Positions 25,112-32,239 of a stretch of 35,160 nt of DNA are shown piece after piece; the first letter of the stretch is position 1; each line of letters opens with the position of its first letter. The notes beneath the pieces were generated by a model. That model was not told the origin of the DNA, did no database searches, and saw only the letters and a list, made by a program, of their open reading frames with translations. The stretch comes from a virus: IMG/VR virus record IMGVR_UViG_3300020183_000246, positions 1-35,160 of that record; one strand, given 5' to 3'. The translations under genes and the position numbers were made by a program.

Positions 25112-26824
25112 ATGATTCTCTTTAAAAAGATTCGTTGGAAGAACTTTCTTTCAACTGGAAACGTATTTACTGAAATCGATTTCCTAAAATCAAAATCAAC
25201 TCTTATTGTAGGTGAGAACGGTGCTGGTAAGTCTACCTTACTTGACGCTTTGTCGTATGCGCTTTACTCTAAGCCGTTTAGATCGATTACTAAACCTCAA
25301 CTAATTAACTCTATTAACCAGAAGGGAATGGTTGTAGAGTTGGAATTCAATGCAGGCAACAAAGAGTATAAGATTATTAGGGGTGCTAAGCCTACCATTT
25401 TTGAAATCTATCAAAACGGTCAACTGATTAATCAGAACGCTGAAGCAAGAGAGTATCAAGAGATGCTTGAGAAGCATATTCTTAAACTCAGTCAGAAATC
25501 CTTTAATCAGATTGTCATTCTAGGCTCAGCTTCCTTTACTCCATTCATGCAATTGTCAGCAATGAATAGGCGCGAGGTTATTGAGGATCTTCTTGACATT
25601 CAGATCTTTACTACGATGAATGTTCTTCTTAAGGAACGCATTACACAAAATAAAACTCTGCTGACTGAAACATCTTATCAGATGAAGACGACAGCTGATA
25701 AGATTGAACTAGTAAAGAAGCATATTCAATCGCTAAAACGTAACAACGACGAACTTATTAAACAAAAAGAAGATAAGATTTCTGAACTACAAAATAACAT
25801 TAATAAAGCACAGACTGATATTGCATCTACTAAGCAAGCAATTGACGCCGCCAAAAAGTCTATTGAGGATAAGGATAAGGCACATAATAAGCTGGATAAA
25901 ATTCGCGAGTTAGAGATTCAACTTGATGATAAAATAACTAAGCTTAAAAAAGAGATTATGTTCTTTGAAGAGCATGACAGCTGTCCTACCTGTAGGCAAG
26001 GTATTGAACATGAACACAAACATCAAATCGTTTCTAAAGACGAGCAATCTATATCTGAAGTTGAGTCAGGAAGAGCTAAGCTTACTGAACAATACGATCA
26101 GGTTAAAGCGCGTATCAAGGAGATATCAGAAATACAAGACTCCATCACAGAATACAATTCAACTGTTACCGAACTAAACACCCAGGTAATAGCATTTACT
26201 AGCTTTATTAACTCTCTCAATACGGAGATTGATGCACTAAAGAGCGATGCAACTAACATCAGCGACAATAATACCGAGATTAATAGTTTAAAGAGTGAAC
26301 TTGTCTTACTCATGCAAAAGAAAGAAGATCTCACTCAAGAAAGATCATTGCATGAAGTAGCGCATGTATTGTTAAAAGATACTGGCATTAAGACTAAAAT
26401 TATTAAGCAGTACGTCCCTATCATGAACAAGCTAATTAATAAGTATCTGGCGTCGATGGACTTCTTTGTTAATTTTGAATTGAACGAGCAGTTTGAGGAA
26501 ACGATCAAGTCTAGATTTAGAGATGAGTTTACATATGCGTCGTTTAGTGAAGGTGAGAAGCTACGAATTGATTTATCGTTGCTATTTACTTGGCGTGCGA
26601 TTGCTAAGCTTAGAAATAGCGCAACAACCAATCTACTCATAATGGATGAAATTTTTGACTCGTCGCTCGACAATTCTGGTACTGAAGAGTTTCTTAAAAT
26701 TCTTAGCACACTAACTAGCGATACTAACATATTCATTATCAGCCATAAAGGTGATCAGTTGTACGATAAGTTCCATTCTGTAATTAAGTTTGAGAAGCAT
26801 AAAAACTTCTCGAGAATGGCATAA
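25112..26824 (+). CDS. gp46: Recombination nuclease ATPase gp46 (Rad50/SbcC-like)
   Basis: 570 aa (T4 560). SMC-like ATPase partner of gp47. Walker A GENGAGKST (residues 34-42), Q-loop region near QKSFNQIVILGSASF, long coiled coil from about residue 170 to 410 with a zinc hook CPTCRQG near residues 291-297, ABC signature FSEGEKLRIDLS, Walker B LLIMDEIFDSSLD (about 508-520) and switch His in ISHKGD. All expected parts are intact. It follows gp47 by six bases. Confidence 0.96.
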   Translation: MILFKKIRWKNFLSTGNVFTEIDFLKSKSTLIVGENGAGKSTLLDALSYALYSKPFRSITKPQLINSINQKGMVVELEFNAGNKEYKIIRGAKPTIFEIYQNGQLINQNAEAREYQEMLEKHILKLSQKSFNQIVILGSASFTPFMQLSAMNRREVIEDLLDIQIFTTMNVLLKERITQNKTLLTETSYQMKTTADKIELVKKHIQSLKRNNDELIKQKEDKISELQNNINKAQTDIASTKQAIDAAKKSIEDKDKAHNKLDKIRELEIQLDDKITKLKKEIMFFEEHDSCPTCRQGIEHEHKHQIVSKDEQSISEVESGRAKLTEQYDQVKARIKEISEIQDSITEYNSTVTELNTQVIAFTSFINSLNTEIDALKSDATNISDNNTEINSLKSELVLLMQKKEDLTQERSLHEVAHVLLKDTGIKTKIIKQYVPIMNKLINKYLASMDFFVNFELNEQFEETIKSRFRDEFTYASFSEGEKLRIDLSLLFTWRAIAKLRNSATTNLLIMDEIFDSSLDNSGTEEFLKILSTLTSDTNIFIISHKGDQLYDKFHSVIKFEKHKNFSRMA

Positions 26825-26833
26825 GGAGATATT

Positions 26834-27382
26834 ATGATTTATAAACTAGTTGAATCTAACCACTCTATACTCACTCAAAGATTAGAGTTGTTTAATTTCA
26901 AAGATCCCCCTATCGATCCAGTTGAGTTAGGTAACAACTTGATTGAAACTATGGTAGCTAATAAAGGTATTGGTCTATCAGCCAATCAATGCGGACTACC
27001 ATATAGGGTTTTTGTAATGTTCTCTGAACAACCTTTTGTATGTTTTAATCCACGCGTAGTTGACGTCGCCTCAGAACAAATCTTACTTGACGAGGGGTGT
27101 CTCTCATTTCCTAATCTATGGGTCAAGATTAAAAGACCAAAGATGATTAAAGTTCGCTATCAAGACGCATTTGGTGAGACTCATACTCAGCAATTGATTG
27201 GTATGTCAGCTAGATGTTTCTTACACGAGCTAGATCATATGGATGGTATTGTATATACAAGACGCGCAAACCCTTTTCATCTAAACCAAGCACGCAATCT
27301 TAAAAAGAAGATAGATAAGGGTTTAAAGAAAATAGTTATTAAGGAGCACAAAGATGGGCCTCAAAATACCTTCTTGTCCTAA
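26834..27382 (+). CDS. def: Peptide deformylase
   Basis: 182 aa. Removes the N-formyl group from nascent proteins at the ribosome exit. All three family motifs are present: GIGLSANQCG (residues 45-54; usual GxGLAAxQ), EGCLS (87-91, metal ligand Cys89) and HELDH (131-135, two metal His and catalytic Glu132). Known in marine T4-like phages and cyanophages. A basic C-terminal tail (LKKKIDKGLKKIVIKEHK) resembles the C-terminal helix of PDFs that docks on the ribosome. RBS AAGGAG. The gene overlaps the next by 29 bases. Confidence 0.95.
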   Translation: MIYKLVESNHSILTQRLELFNFKDPPIDPVELGNNLIETMVANKGIGLSANQCGLPYRVFVMFSEQPFVCFNPRVVDVASEQILLDEGCLSFPNLWVKIKRPKMIKVRYQDAFGETHTQQLIGMSARCFLHELDHMDGIVYTRRANPFHLNQARNLKKKIDKGLKKIVIKEHKDGPQNTFLS

Positions 27383-27635
27383 CCCAGGAGAAGAGTGTCA
27401 ACCGTTTACTGTGACCGGTAACACTAATTCCTTTTCTTCTGCTGTGAATATGCCCACAGTTCAAGATACAATCCAAACTAAAACTTTTGCTGGAGTTATT
27501 TCTTCAGATATAGTACAATGTAAAAGATGCGGAGATTTTTATAGAGTAGTTGACTCATTAGGTTCAAAGATATATACTAGAACAGAGGATCCCTCTTACA
27601 CACCTCCTACGGAATTTGATCCAGGAGAGGTATAA
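27354..27635 (+). CDS. Hypothetical small CxxC protein
   Basis: 93 aa. The only motif is CKRCGDFYR near residue 62, a possible half zinc-binding site, with two further Cys near the N-terminus (PSCPNPGEECQPF). The rest is Thr/Ser/Asn-rich. The start lies inside def, with AAGGAG (27340-27345) placed to serve this ATG. Function unknown; may be co-regulated with def. Confidence 0.6.
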   Translation: MGLKIPSCPNPGEECQPFTVTGNTNSFSSAVNMPTVQDTIQTKTFAGVISSDIVQCKRCGDFYRVVDSLGSKIYTRTEDPSYTPPTEFDPGEV

Positions 27636-27740
27636 ATGCTCCGTGCCCTTCCACGTAAACTAGGAGAACATAATTGTTATCTAAAATTCTTTTCACTGGT
27701 ATTGATCCTAACCAGCCAGACCCTGTCAAACATAAACTAA
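27636..27740 (+). CDS. Doubtful 34-aa ORF with hydrophobic segment
   Basis: ATG at 27636 directly follows the previous stop and is preceded by AGGAGAGG. It encodes MLRALPRKLGEHNCYLKFFS followed by LVLILTSQTLSNIN. It overlaps the better-looking TTG-started gene at 27674 in another frame. It may be a leader peptide, or the RBS may be a leftover. Kept only as a possibility. Confidence 0.25.
   Translation: MLRALPRKLGEHNCYLKFFSLVLILTSQTLSNIN
27641..27666 (+). repeat. Intergenic repeat element, copy 1
   Basis: CCGTGCCCTTCCACGT followed by AAACTAGGAG. The same arrangement, CGTGACCTTCCACGT then (with 8 extra bases) AACTAGGAG, recurs at 27866-27898. Inside the unit CGTG and CACG can pair around CCCTTC. 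It ends in the RBS of the TTG-started gene. Confidence 0.6.
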
Positions 27741-27865
27741 TCAGCTTCGGTAAGAGTGCTATTCGCATTGCTGCCGGAGCTTCCCTTTTGGTCGGTTCCA
27801 TCACGTGGGCCGGCATACTCTTGATCGTAGCTGAATTTCTTGGCATCGTTGAAGAGATGGTCTGA
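27674..27865 (+). CDS. Small membrane protein
   Basis: 63 aa. A cytoplasmic-looking N-terminus (LSKILFTGIDPNQPDPVKHK) is followed by a hydrophobic stretch from about residue 32 to 58 (IAAGASLLVGSITWAGILLI then VAEFLG), consistent with one membrane helix. The start is TTG with AGGAG seven bases upstream; no ATG or GTG is available in frame. It is bracketed by the two copies of the CGTGNCCTTCCACGT repeat. No family recognised. Confidence 0.5.
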   Translation: MLSKILFTGIDPNQPDPVKHKLISFGKSAIRIAAGASLLVGSITWAGILLIVAEFLGIVEEMV

Positions 27866-27898
27866 CGTGACCTTCCACGTCGTAAATATAACTAGGAG
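27863..27898 (+). repeat. Intergenic repeat element, copy 2, with hairpin
   Basis: GACGTG (27864-27869) pairs perfectly with CACGTC (27876-27881 region) around the loop ACCTTC, giving a six-base-pair hairpin. The unit shares CGTGNCCTTCCACGT and AACTAGGAG with 27641-27666. GTAAATATA between hairpin and RBS looks like a weak late-promoter core. It ends in the queE RBS. Confidence 0.6.
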
Positions 27899-27904
27899 TT
27901 CCTA

Positions 27905-28759
27905 ATGTCAAAACTAAAAGTAGCGGAGTTATTTTACTCTATTCAAGGCGAAGGTCGCTATATGGGCGTGCCTTCTGTCTTCCTTCGAACCTTTGGATGT
28001 AACTTTAAATGTGCAGGGTTTGGTATGCCGAGAGGACAACTAAGCACCGAGGCAGAAGATATTGCCAAGCGTGCCGATACATTCAAATCATATAAGGATC
28101 TGCCTCTGGTATCTACTGGTTGCGATTCGTATGCTTCTTGGCACCCTTCGTTCAAGCATCTAAGTCCAATGCTAGAGTCTAATGCTATTGTAGAGGCTAT
28201 CATGGGCATGCTTCCTCACGGAAAGTGGGAAGAAGAACATTTGGTAATTACAGGGGGTGAACCTTTGTTAGGATGGCAACGCGCATATCCCGATCTTCTT
28301 AATCACCCTCTAATGAGCTCTCTCAAAGAGATTACGTTTGAGACCAATGGTACTCAGCCTCTTTCAAAAGAGTTTAGTGACTACCTTAATGAATGGACGT
28401 TTGAAAGGGCTATGGGATATGCTAATTTAACATTTTCTGTATCTCCTAAGCTTCCCGTTTCAGGAGAAGTGTGGGAAGAAGCTATCAAGCCAGAGATTGT
28501 TTATCAGTATGCAGCAATTGGTTATACCTACCTTAAGTTTGTTGTAGCTACAGAAGAGGACGTACAAGATGTAGAGCGTGCGGTGGAAGCCTATCGCGAT
28601 CACTTCTTTGATGGTCCTGTTTATCTAATGCCTGTTGGCGGTGTTGAATCTGTTTACTCTCTTAATAATAGACGAGTAGCTGAGCTTGCCATGAAGAAGG
28701 GTTGGCGTTATTCTGATCGCTTGCAGGTACCTTTGTTTAAGAATGAGTGGGGTACTTAA
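27905..28759 (+). CDS. queE: 7-carboxy-7-deazaguanine synthase, QueE-like radical SAM enzyme
   Basis: 284 aa. QueE converts 6-carboxy-tetrahydropterin (CPH4) to CDG, the base precursor of queuosine and of deazaguanine DNA modifications. The N-terminus has the QueE signature ELFYSIQGEGRYMGVPSVFL and RTFGCNFKC. The radical-SAM cysteines read Cys32-x3-Cys36, then a ~36-residue insertion, then Cys73 in TGCDSYASW, which resembles the WCDSxFTW part of bacterial QueE. A GGEPLL SAM-binding motif is near residues 117-122 and ETNGT follows. The cluster-binding motif is thus split, which is unusual. RBS AGGAG. Stop overlaps the next ATG (TAATG). Confidence 0.88.
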   Translation: MSKLKVAELFYSIQGEGRYMGVPSVFLRTFGCNFKCAGFGMPRGQLSTEAEDIAKRADTFKSYKDLPLVSTGCDSYASWHPSFKHLSPMLESNAIVEAIMGMLPHGKWEEEHLVITGGEPLLGWQRAYPDLLNHPLMSSLKEITFETNGTQPLSKEFSDYLNEWTFERAMGYANLTFSVSPKLPVSGEVWEEAIKPEIVYQYAAIGYTYLKFVVATEEDVQDVERAVEAYRDHFFDGPVYLMPVGGVESVYSLNNRRVAELAMKKGWRYSDRLQVPLFKNEWGT

Positions 28760-29193
28760 TGGATTATACTTTTGATGACATGCTTGAAGGTGTAAAGCAT
28801 ATTAGAGAAACCTTTGAGGATGTCAAGTTTGATTATGTAGTAGGTATTGCGCGTGGAGGTGTTATTCCTGGAGTAATACTTTCACATCAACTTAAAGTAC
28901 CTTTCGTTGCACTGCATTGGCAAACGCGTGATGTAGAGAATCAAGAACATAATGCATGGATGTGCGATTATGCACACGAAGGCAAACAGATTCTACTAGT
29001 AGATGATATCTGCGACTCAGGAAAAACCTTTAGAGGTATCTTACGAGATTGGGATGCACATGAGCTAGCAAACGTCAAGTTGTCGTGTCTTATATTCAAT
29101 AAGGGTGTAGATTTAATTCATCCAGTCATCTATCATAAGACGATTGATAGAAATACTAATGTAGACTGGGTTAACTTTTGGTGGGAGAAGTAA
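28759..29193 (+). CDS. Type I phosphoribosyltransferase (purine-like)
   Basis: 144 aa. The PRPP-binding loop ILLVDDICDSGKT is at residues 78-90, the pyrophosphate loop ARGGVIPG at 31-38, and a C-terminal VDWVNFWWEK resembles the hood of xanthine/guanine phosphoribosyltransferases (WxxFPWE). It would join a purine-like base to PRPP. Start ATG 28759 is coupled to the queE stop; an in-frame GTG at 28747 lies inside queE and adds no conserved residues. Being between queE and queD, the base it handles may be guanine/xanthine (feeding GTP to FolE) or a 7-deazaguanine; neither can be proven here. Confidence 0.88.
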   Translation: MDYTFDDMLEGVKHIRETFEDVKFDYVVGIARGGVIPGVILSHQLKVPFVALHWQTRDVENQEHNAWMCDYAHEGKQILLVDDICDSGKTFRGILRDWDAHELANVKLSCLIFNKGVDLIHPVIYHKTIDRNTNVDWVNFWWEK

Positions 29194-29194
29194 A

Positions 29195-29764
29195 ATGTCA
29201 AAATATTATTCAACAAAGACTTATGGTAATGATCGCGGACTATCGTGTACTTTTAGGCAATGGCGTTCAACACACTCACATTGTTCGCTTCTTCACGGGT
29301 ACTCTATCGGCATCAAGTTGATCTTCGAATCAGAGACTCTTGATGATCGTAACTGGGTCATGGACTTTGGTGGTTTAAAAGCTTTCAAGGAGTGGTCCGA
29401 GTATATGTTCGATCATACTCTTATTATTGCAGAGGATGATCCTTTCCTGAGCAAGTTTAAGGAACTAAACGCAATAGTTCGCACAGACTCAGAAGACCCT
29501 AACAGCGAGGTACCACAAAAGCGTGGCGCTGTATGTGATATTCGAATTGTTGAAGGTGTTGGTTGCGAAAAGTTTGCCGAGCTTGTATATAAGAAGATGG
29601 ACAGCATTCTTAAGTCATTTCAGAAGCACGGACACTGGGAGTATGTTGACAACAACCAACACGTGCATAGGTATGAATGCCGCTATCCAGTAGGGGTGGG
29701 TGTACGTTTGAAGTCAGCAGAAGTTTTTGAGCATGCGGGTAATTCTGCAGTGTATGAGGGTTAA
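29195..29764 (+). CDS. queD: 6-carboxy-tetrahydropterin synthase-like protein (QueD family)
   Basis: 189 aa, longer than E. coli QueD (121). QueD converts dihydroneopterin triphosphate to CPH4. Visible family core: STHSHCSLLHGYSIGIKLIF with the likely catalytic Cys and zinc His, then NWVMDFGGLKAFKEW and FDHTLIIAEDDPF. The usual HGH zinc pair is HGY here, while extra His precede the Cys (THSHC), so the metal site may be rearranged. I recall similar versions in alphaproteobacterial 6-pyruvoyl-tetrahydropterin synthase homologues. C-terminal VGVGVRLKSAEVFEHAGN. Directly precedes folE. Confidence 0.82.
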   Translation: MSKYYSTKTYGNDRGLSCTFRQWRSTHSHCSLLHGYSIGIKLIFESETLDDRNWVMDFGGLKAFKEWSEYMFDHTLIIAEDDPFLSKFKELNAIVRTDSEDPNSEVPQKRGAVCDIRIVEGVGCEKFAELVYKKMDSILKSFQKHGHWEYVDNNQHVHRYECRYPVGVGVRLKSAEVFEHAGNSAVYEG

Positions 29765-29766
29765 TT

Positions 29767-30456
29767 ATGAAAAATAATCTAAGTGATATTATTAGAGATC
29801 AGATGCGTAAGGATGGAAAGCGCTTCCATGCTTGTGATAACGTATCTGAATATCTTGATGATGAGAAGCGTAGTTTGTTGGTAGATGAGCTGTCGATTAA
29901 GTTTAGAGCCGTTCTTAATTCTCTTCTTATCGATGTAGAAACTGACCCTAACTCGATGGATACAGCCAAGCGATTGGCTAAGATGTATGTTTATGAGATT
30001 ATGGAAGGACGATACTTTAGTCAACCTGATGTGACAGCATTCCCTAACGATGATGGAGATGCATATAAAGGTATGCTAGTCATTCGCGCAGAGATTCGTT
30101 CTATGTGTTCTCATCACCATCAACCAGTTAACGGTACCGTCTATATCGGTATCATTCCTAATGAAAAGGTAATTGGACTATCCAAGTATATTCGATTAGC
30201 TCAATGGCATGCACGTCGCGGTACTCTTCAAGAAGAACTATGCAATCGTATTGCTAAAGCAATCTCTGAAGCAACCGGCTCTCCTGATGTAGCTGTGTAT
30301 ATTCAAGCAACTCATGGCTGCTGTGAAAATAGAGGTGTGATGGCTCATTCATCTCTTACACAGACTACTGTTCTAAGAGGTGAATTCGATAGCGCTGATG
30401 TGAAGAAGGAGTTTTTCGATAACATCCAGCTACAGCAGACCTATAGAAAAGACTAA
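29767..30456 (+). CDS. folE: GTP cyclohydrolase I
   Basis: 229 aa. Converts GTP to dihydroneopterin triphosphate, the first step toward CPH4, CDG and (in hosts) folate. Core elements: SMDTAKRLAKMYVYEIMEGR, zinc-binding SMCSHHHQPVNGTVYIGIIP with Cys and His as in the CEHH motif, KVIGLSKYIRL, and the second zinc Cys in ATHGCCENRGVMA (usual EHxCMxxRG). All catalytic positions look intact. It is the last gene of the operon queE-PRT-queD-folE; a 181-base structured gap follows. Confidence 0.94.
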   Translation: MKNNLSDIIRDQMRKDGKRFHACDNVSEYLDDEKRSLLVDELSIKFRAVLNSLLIDVETDPNSMDTAKRLAKMYVYEIMEGRYFSQPDVTAFPNDDGDAYKGMLVIRAEIRSMCSHHHQPVNGTVYIGIIPNEKVIGLSKYIRLAQWHARRGTLQEELCNRIAKAISEATGSPDVAVYIQATHGCCENRGVMAHSSLTQTTVLRGEFDSADVKKEFFDNIQLQQTYRKD

Positions 30457-30479
30457 TTAAGAATCATTCTTATCTAGAG

Positions 30480-30519
30480 TCCACGGAATTTTGGATGGAA
30501 ACACCACAGATTCCGTGGA
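30480..30519 (+). other. Long hairpin downstream of folE
   Basis: TCCACGGAAT (30480-30489) and ATTCCGTGGA (30510-30519) are perfect 10-base inverted repeats around a 20-base loop. No T-run follows (ATCTTCTGCG), so a canonical intrinsic terminator is doubtful. It may be an mRNA 3'-end stabiliser or processing site. A smaller palindrome, AAGAATCATTCTT, sits at 30459-30471. Confidence 0.7.
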
Positions 30520-30548
30520 TCTTCTGCGCTAACTCATTGATTTTATTG

Positions 30549-30600
30549 GGGAATTCCCGGGGAAAAAGTAGTGGATTTAATTTCCCCACGGGTCTATAAT
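30549..30600 (+). promoter_or_regulatory. Promoter with embedded palindrome and hairpin before AAA+ gene
   Basis: TATAAT at 30595-30600 with TGGATT at 30572-30577 (17-base spacer) forms a plausible sigma70-type promoter. Overlapping it are the palindrome GGGAATTCCC (30549-30558) and a strong hairpin CCCGGGGAAA (30556-30565) with TTTCCCC-ac-GGG (30581-30592). The inverted repeats cover the -35 area, as expected of an operator or of a structured control element. The rest of the 181-base gap between folE and the AAA+ gene holds no ORF with an RBS and no tRNA. Confidence 0.55.
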
Positions 30601-30637
30601 CAATATATTGAATGAGACAACACACACAGGAGATGAT

Positions 30638-31537
30638 ATGAAAATTGTCGAGAAGTCGGGTAAGTTCTACGGTTATGATGTTAACGATAACCTCATCGTA
30701 AAGTCATCTAGTCGCTATTACGTTGAGCGTAAGTTGAAAATGAATACTAGTGCAGTAGCAAGTAACGCTGGCTTTTCTGTTATTACGGAGCCTGTTGCTC
30801 CTAGAGTAGAGTTTCCCATCAACCAGCGTTTTGAGTTCGTCTCTCAGCTCGTTAAGATGGTTGCTACGGGATCTGCTCCTTCTGCTGTTATTACTGGTGA
30901 GGGTGGTCTAGGTAAAACCTATACGGTTGTTAAGACCTTGGTTGATAACGGCTATCAGGATATCTCAGAAATCGACCCTGACGATATGGATGTTGCTCCG
31001 GAAAAGTGTTTCCGAGTCATCAAGGGCTTCTCTACCGCTAAAGGCTTGTATCGTGTTCTCTACGAGAACCAAAACTCAATTATCGTCTTCGACGACTGCG
31101 ACTCTGTTCTCAAAGATGCAGACGCCTTGAACTTGCTTAAGGGCGCTCTTGACTCTTATGATCGCCGAGTCATTACTTGGAATACTTCTCTTCGTGGCGA
31201 TGAACTACCCCGTACATTCGTATTCAAGGGCTCGGTTATCTTCATCTCCAACCTCAACAAAGAGAAGATTGACCAAGCGTTGCGTACTCGTTCGATGTGC
31301 GTTGACTTATCTATGACTACCGATCAGAAACTTGAGCGTATGAAAGTGCTGGTTGAATCTCCTGAGTTCCTTCCTGAATACGATATGTCTATCAAGACTA
31401 ATGCTCTAGAGATGCTAAAAGAGAATAAGACTCTTGCTCGCGAAATATCGCTCCGTACTCTGGTGAAGGTCTCTAAGATCTGCGCTAATAATCCTGGCAA
31501 CTGGATTGAGCTGTCCAAGTACATGATTTCTCAATAA
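30638..31537 (+). CDS. AAA+ family ATPase
   Basis: 299 aa. Walker A GEGGLGKT (residues 87-94), Walker B IIVFDDCD (148-155), sensor 1 VIFISNLNK (200-208) and a likely arginine-finger region ALRTRSM (214-220). An N-terminal ~55-residue domain (KFYGYDVNDNLIVKSSSRYY) precedes the ATPase core. The ATG at 30638 was chosen over 30608 because GGAG sits six bases upstream. Its partner and substrate are unknown. Position next to ligase and small genes suggests a role in early DNA or host-takeover processes, as inference only. Confidence 0.85.
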   Translation: MKIVEKSGKFYGYDVNDNLIVKSSSRYYVERKLKMNTSAVASNAGFSVITEPVAPRVEFPINQRFEFVSQLVKMVATGSAPSAVITGEGGLGKTYTVVKTLVDNGYQDISEIDPDDMDVAPEKCFRVIKGFSTAKGLYRVLYENQNSIIVFDDCDSVLKDADALNLLKGALDSYDRRVITWNTSLRGDELPRTFVFKGSVIFISNLNKEKIDQALRTRSMCVDLSMTTDQKLERMKVLVESPEFLPEYDMSIKTNALEMLKENKTLAREISLRTLVKVSKICANNPGNWIELSKYMISQ

Positions 31538-31547
31538 GGAGTATATT

Positions 31548-31781
31548 ATGAATGACGCTTTCATTGCTAGTTTGTGGAAGGAGGAGTTGATGGATACATT
31601 GTTCTTCTCCGGACTCAATACAGAGTACACTCGTGAGATGACTAAGGGCAAAAAGACCTATGTGTTTAACAAGAACAAAGATCTTATTCTTACCATCACC
31701 GGGCGCTCTATCGTAGTTAACGGTAACAAGTTTACTAATACTCGTGCAGCTAAACAATATATCGTAGAGAGGTTCCTATGA
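31548..31781 (+). CDS. Hypothetical 77-aa protein
   Basis: Basic protein with no known motif. Its central part (KKTYVFNKNKDLILTITGRS, then AAKQYIVERFL) faintly resembles the N-terminal domain of the preceding AAA+ protein (YGYDVNDNLIVKSSSRYYVE), perhaps a shared small domain. RBS AAGGAG. Its stop overlaps the next start by four bases (ATGA), so it is co-translated. Confidence 0.65.
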   Translation: MNDAFIASLWKEELMDTLFFSGLNTEYTREMTKGKKTYVFNKNKDLILTITGRSIVVNGNKFTNTRAAKQYIVERFL

Positions 31782-31963
31782 AAGGTTCAATTCGTATCGC
31801 GCTAGGCTTCCTAGTAGTGTTTGGTGCAATCGGTCATGATGACTTTAACACCATGCAAGGTATCGTAGTACCACTTTGGGAGACTATTGTTAAGTCAGCA
31901 ATCGGTCTTATGATTATGCTTTGGGGCGTAAATGCTCACGTACAACAAACTGGAGGTCGCTAA
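31778..31963 (+). CDS. Small two-helix membrane protein
   Basis: 61 aa. Two hydrophobic segments, at about residues 6-20 (RIALGFLVVFGAIG) and 38-52 (IVKSAIGLMIMLWGV), separated by a polar loop HDDFNTMQG. Probably inserted in the host inner membrane. No family recognised. Coupled to its neighbours by an ATGA overlap upstream and a one-base gap downstream. Confidence 0.65.
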   Translation: MKGSIRIALGFLVVFGAIGHDDFNTMQGIVVPLWETIVKSAIGLMIMLWGVNAHVQQTGGR

Positions 31964-31964
31964 T

Positions 31965-32231
31965 ATGCAACTCGCTACACAACACACATCTAAGTCTCGA
32001 GTTAAGAACGATCAGTTCGGTGATACCGGATTTGAGCGCATGTTTAAGAACTATAACGATATGACTGTAGACGGCTTTCGACAATTCTGTATTGCAGAAG
32101 TGGAAGCTAGTCACGGTAAGAAAGAAACAAAGTTTACATTTGTCGAAGCATTTAATAAAATGAAATCTAAAGATACCATGCTTCAGAAGCTGACTAACTA
32201 TATGCTCGCAGGACAGGGTTTCAAGGTTTAA
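31965..32231 (+). CDS. Hypothetical 88-aa protein
   Basis: ATG 31965 chosen because GGAGGT (31952-31957) lies seven bases upstream; a longer in-frame ATG at 31932 would run into the preceding gene. Soluble, mixed charge, helical in its second half (FVEAFNKMKSKDTMLQKLTN). No motif I know. It directly precedes DNA ligase in what looks like one operon. Confidence 0.65.
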   Translation: MQLATQHTSKSRVKNDQFGDTGFERMFKNYNDMTVDGFRQFCIAEVEASHGKKETKFTFVEAFNKMKSKDTMLQKLTNYMLAGQGFKV

Positions 32232-32239
32232 GGAACAAT

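Noticed and set aside
30480-30519. Intrinsic terminator after folE
   Set aside because: The stem is strong, but the loop is 20 bases and no U-tract follows, unlike the two clear terminators at 13047 and 19232; kept as a hairpin of unknown role.
30457-30637. tRNA or small RNA gene in the largest gap
   Set aside because: No cloverleaf, TTCRANY-type arm or CCA-like end can be made; symmetry is explained by palindromes and hairpins around a promoter.
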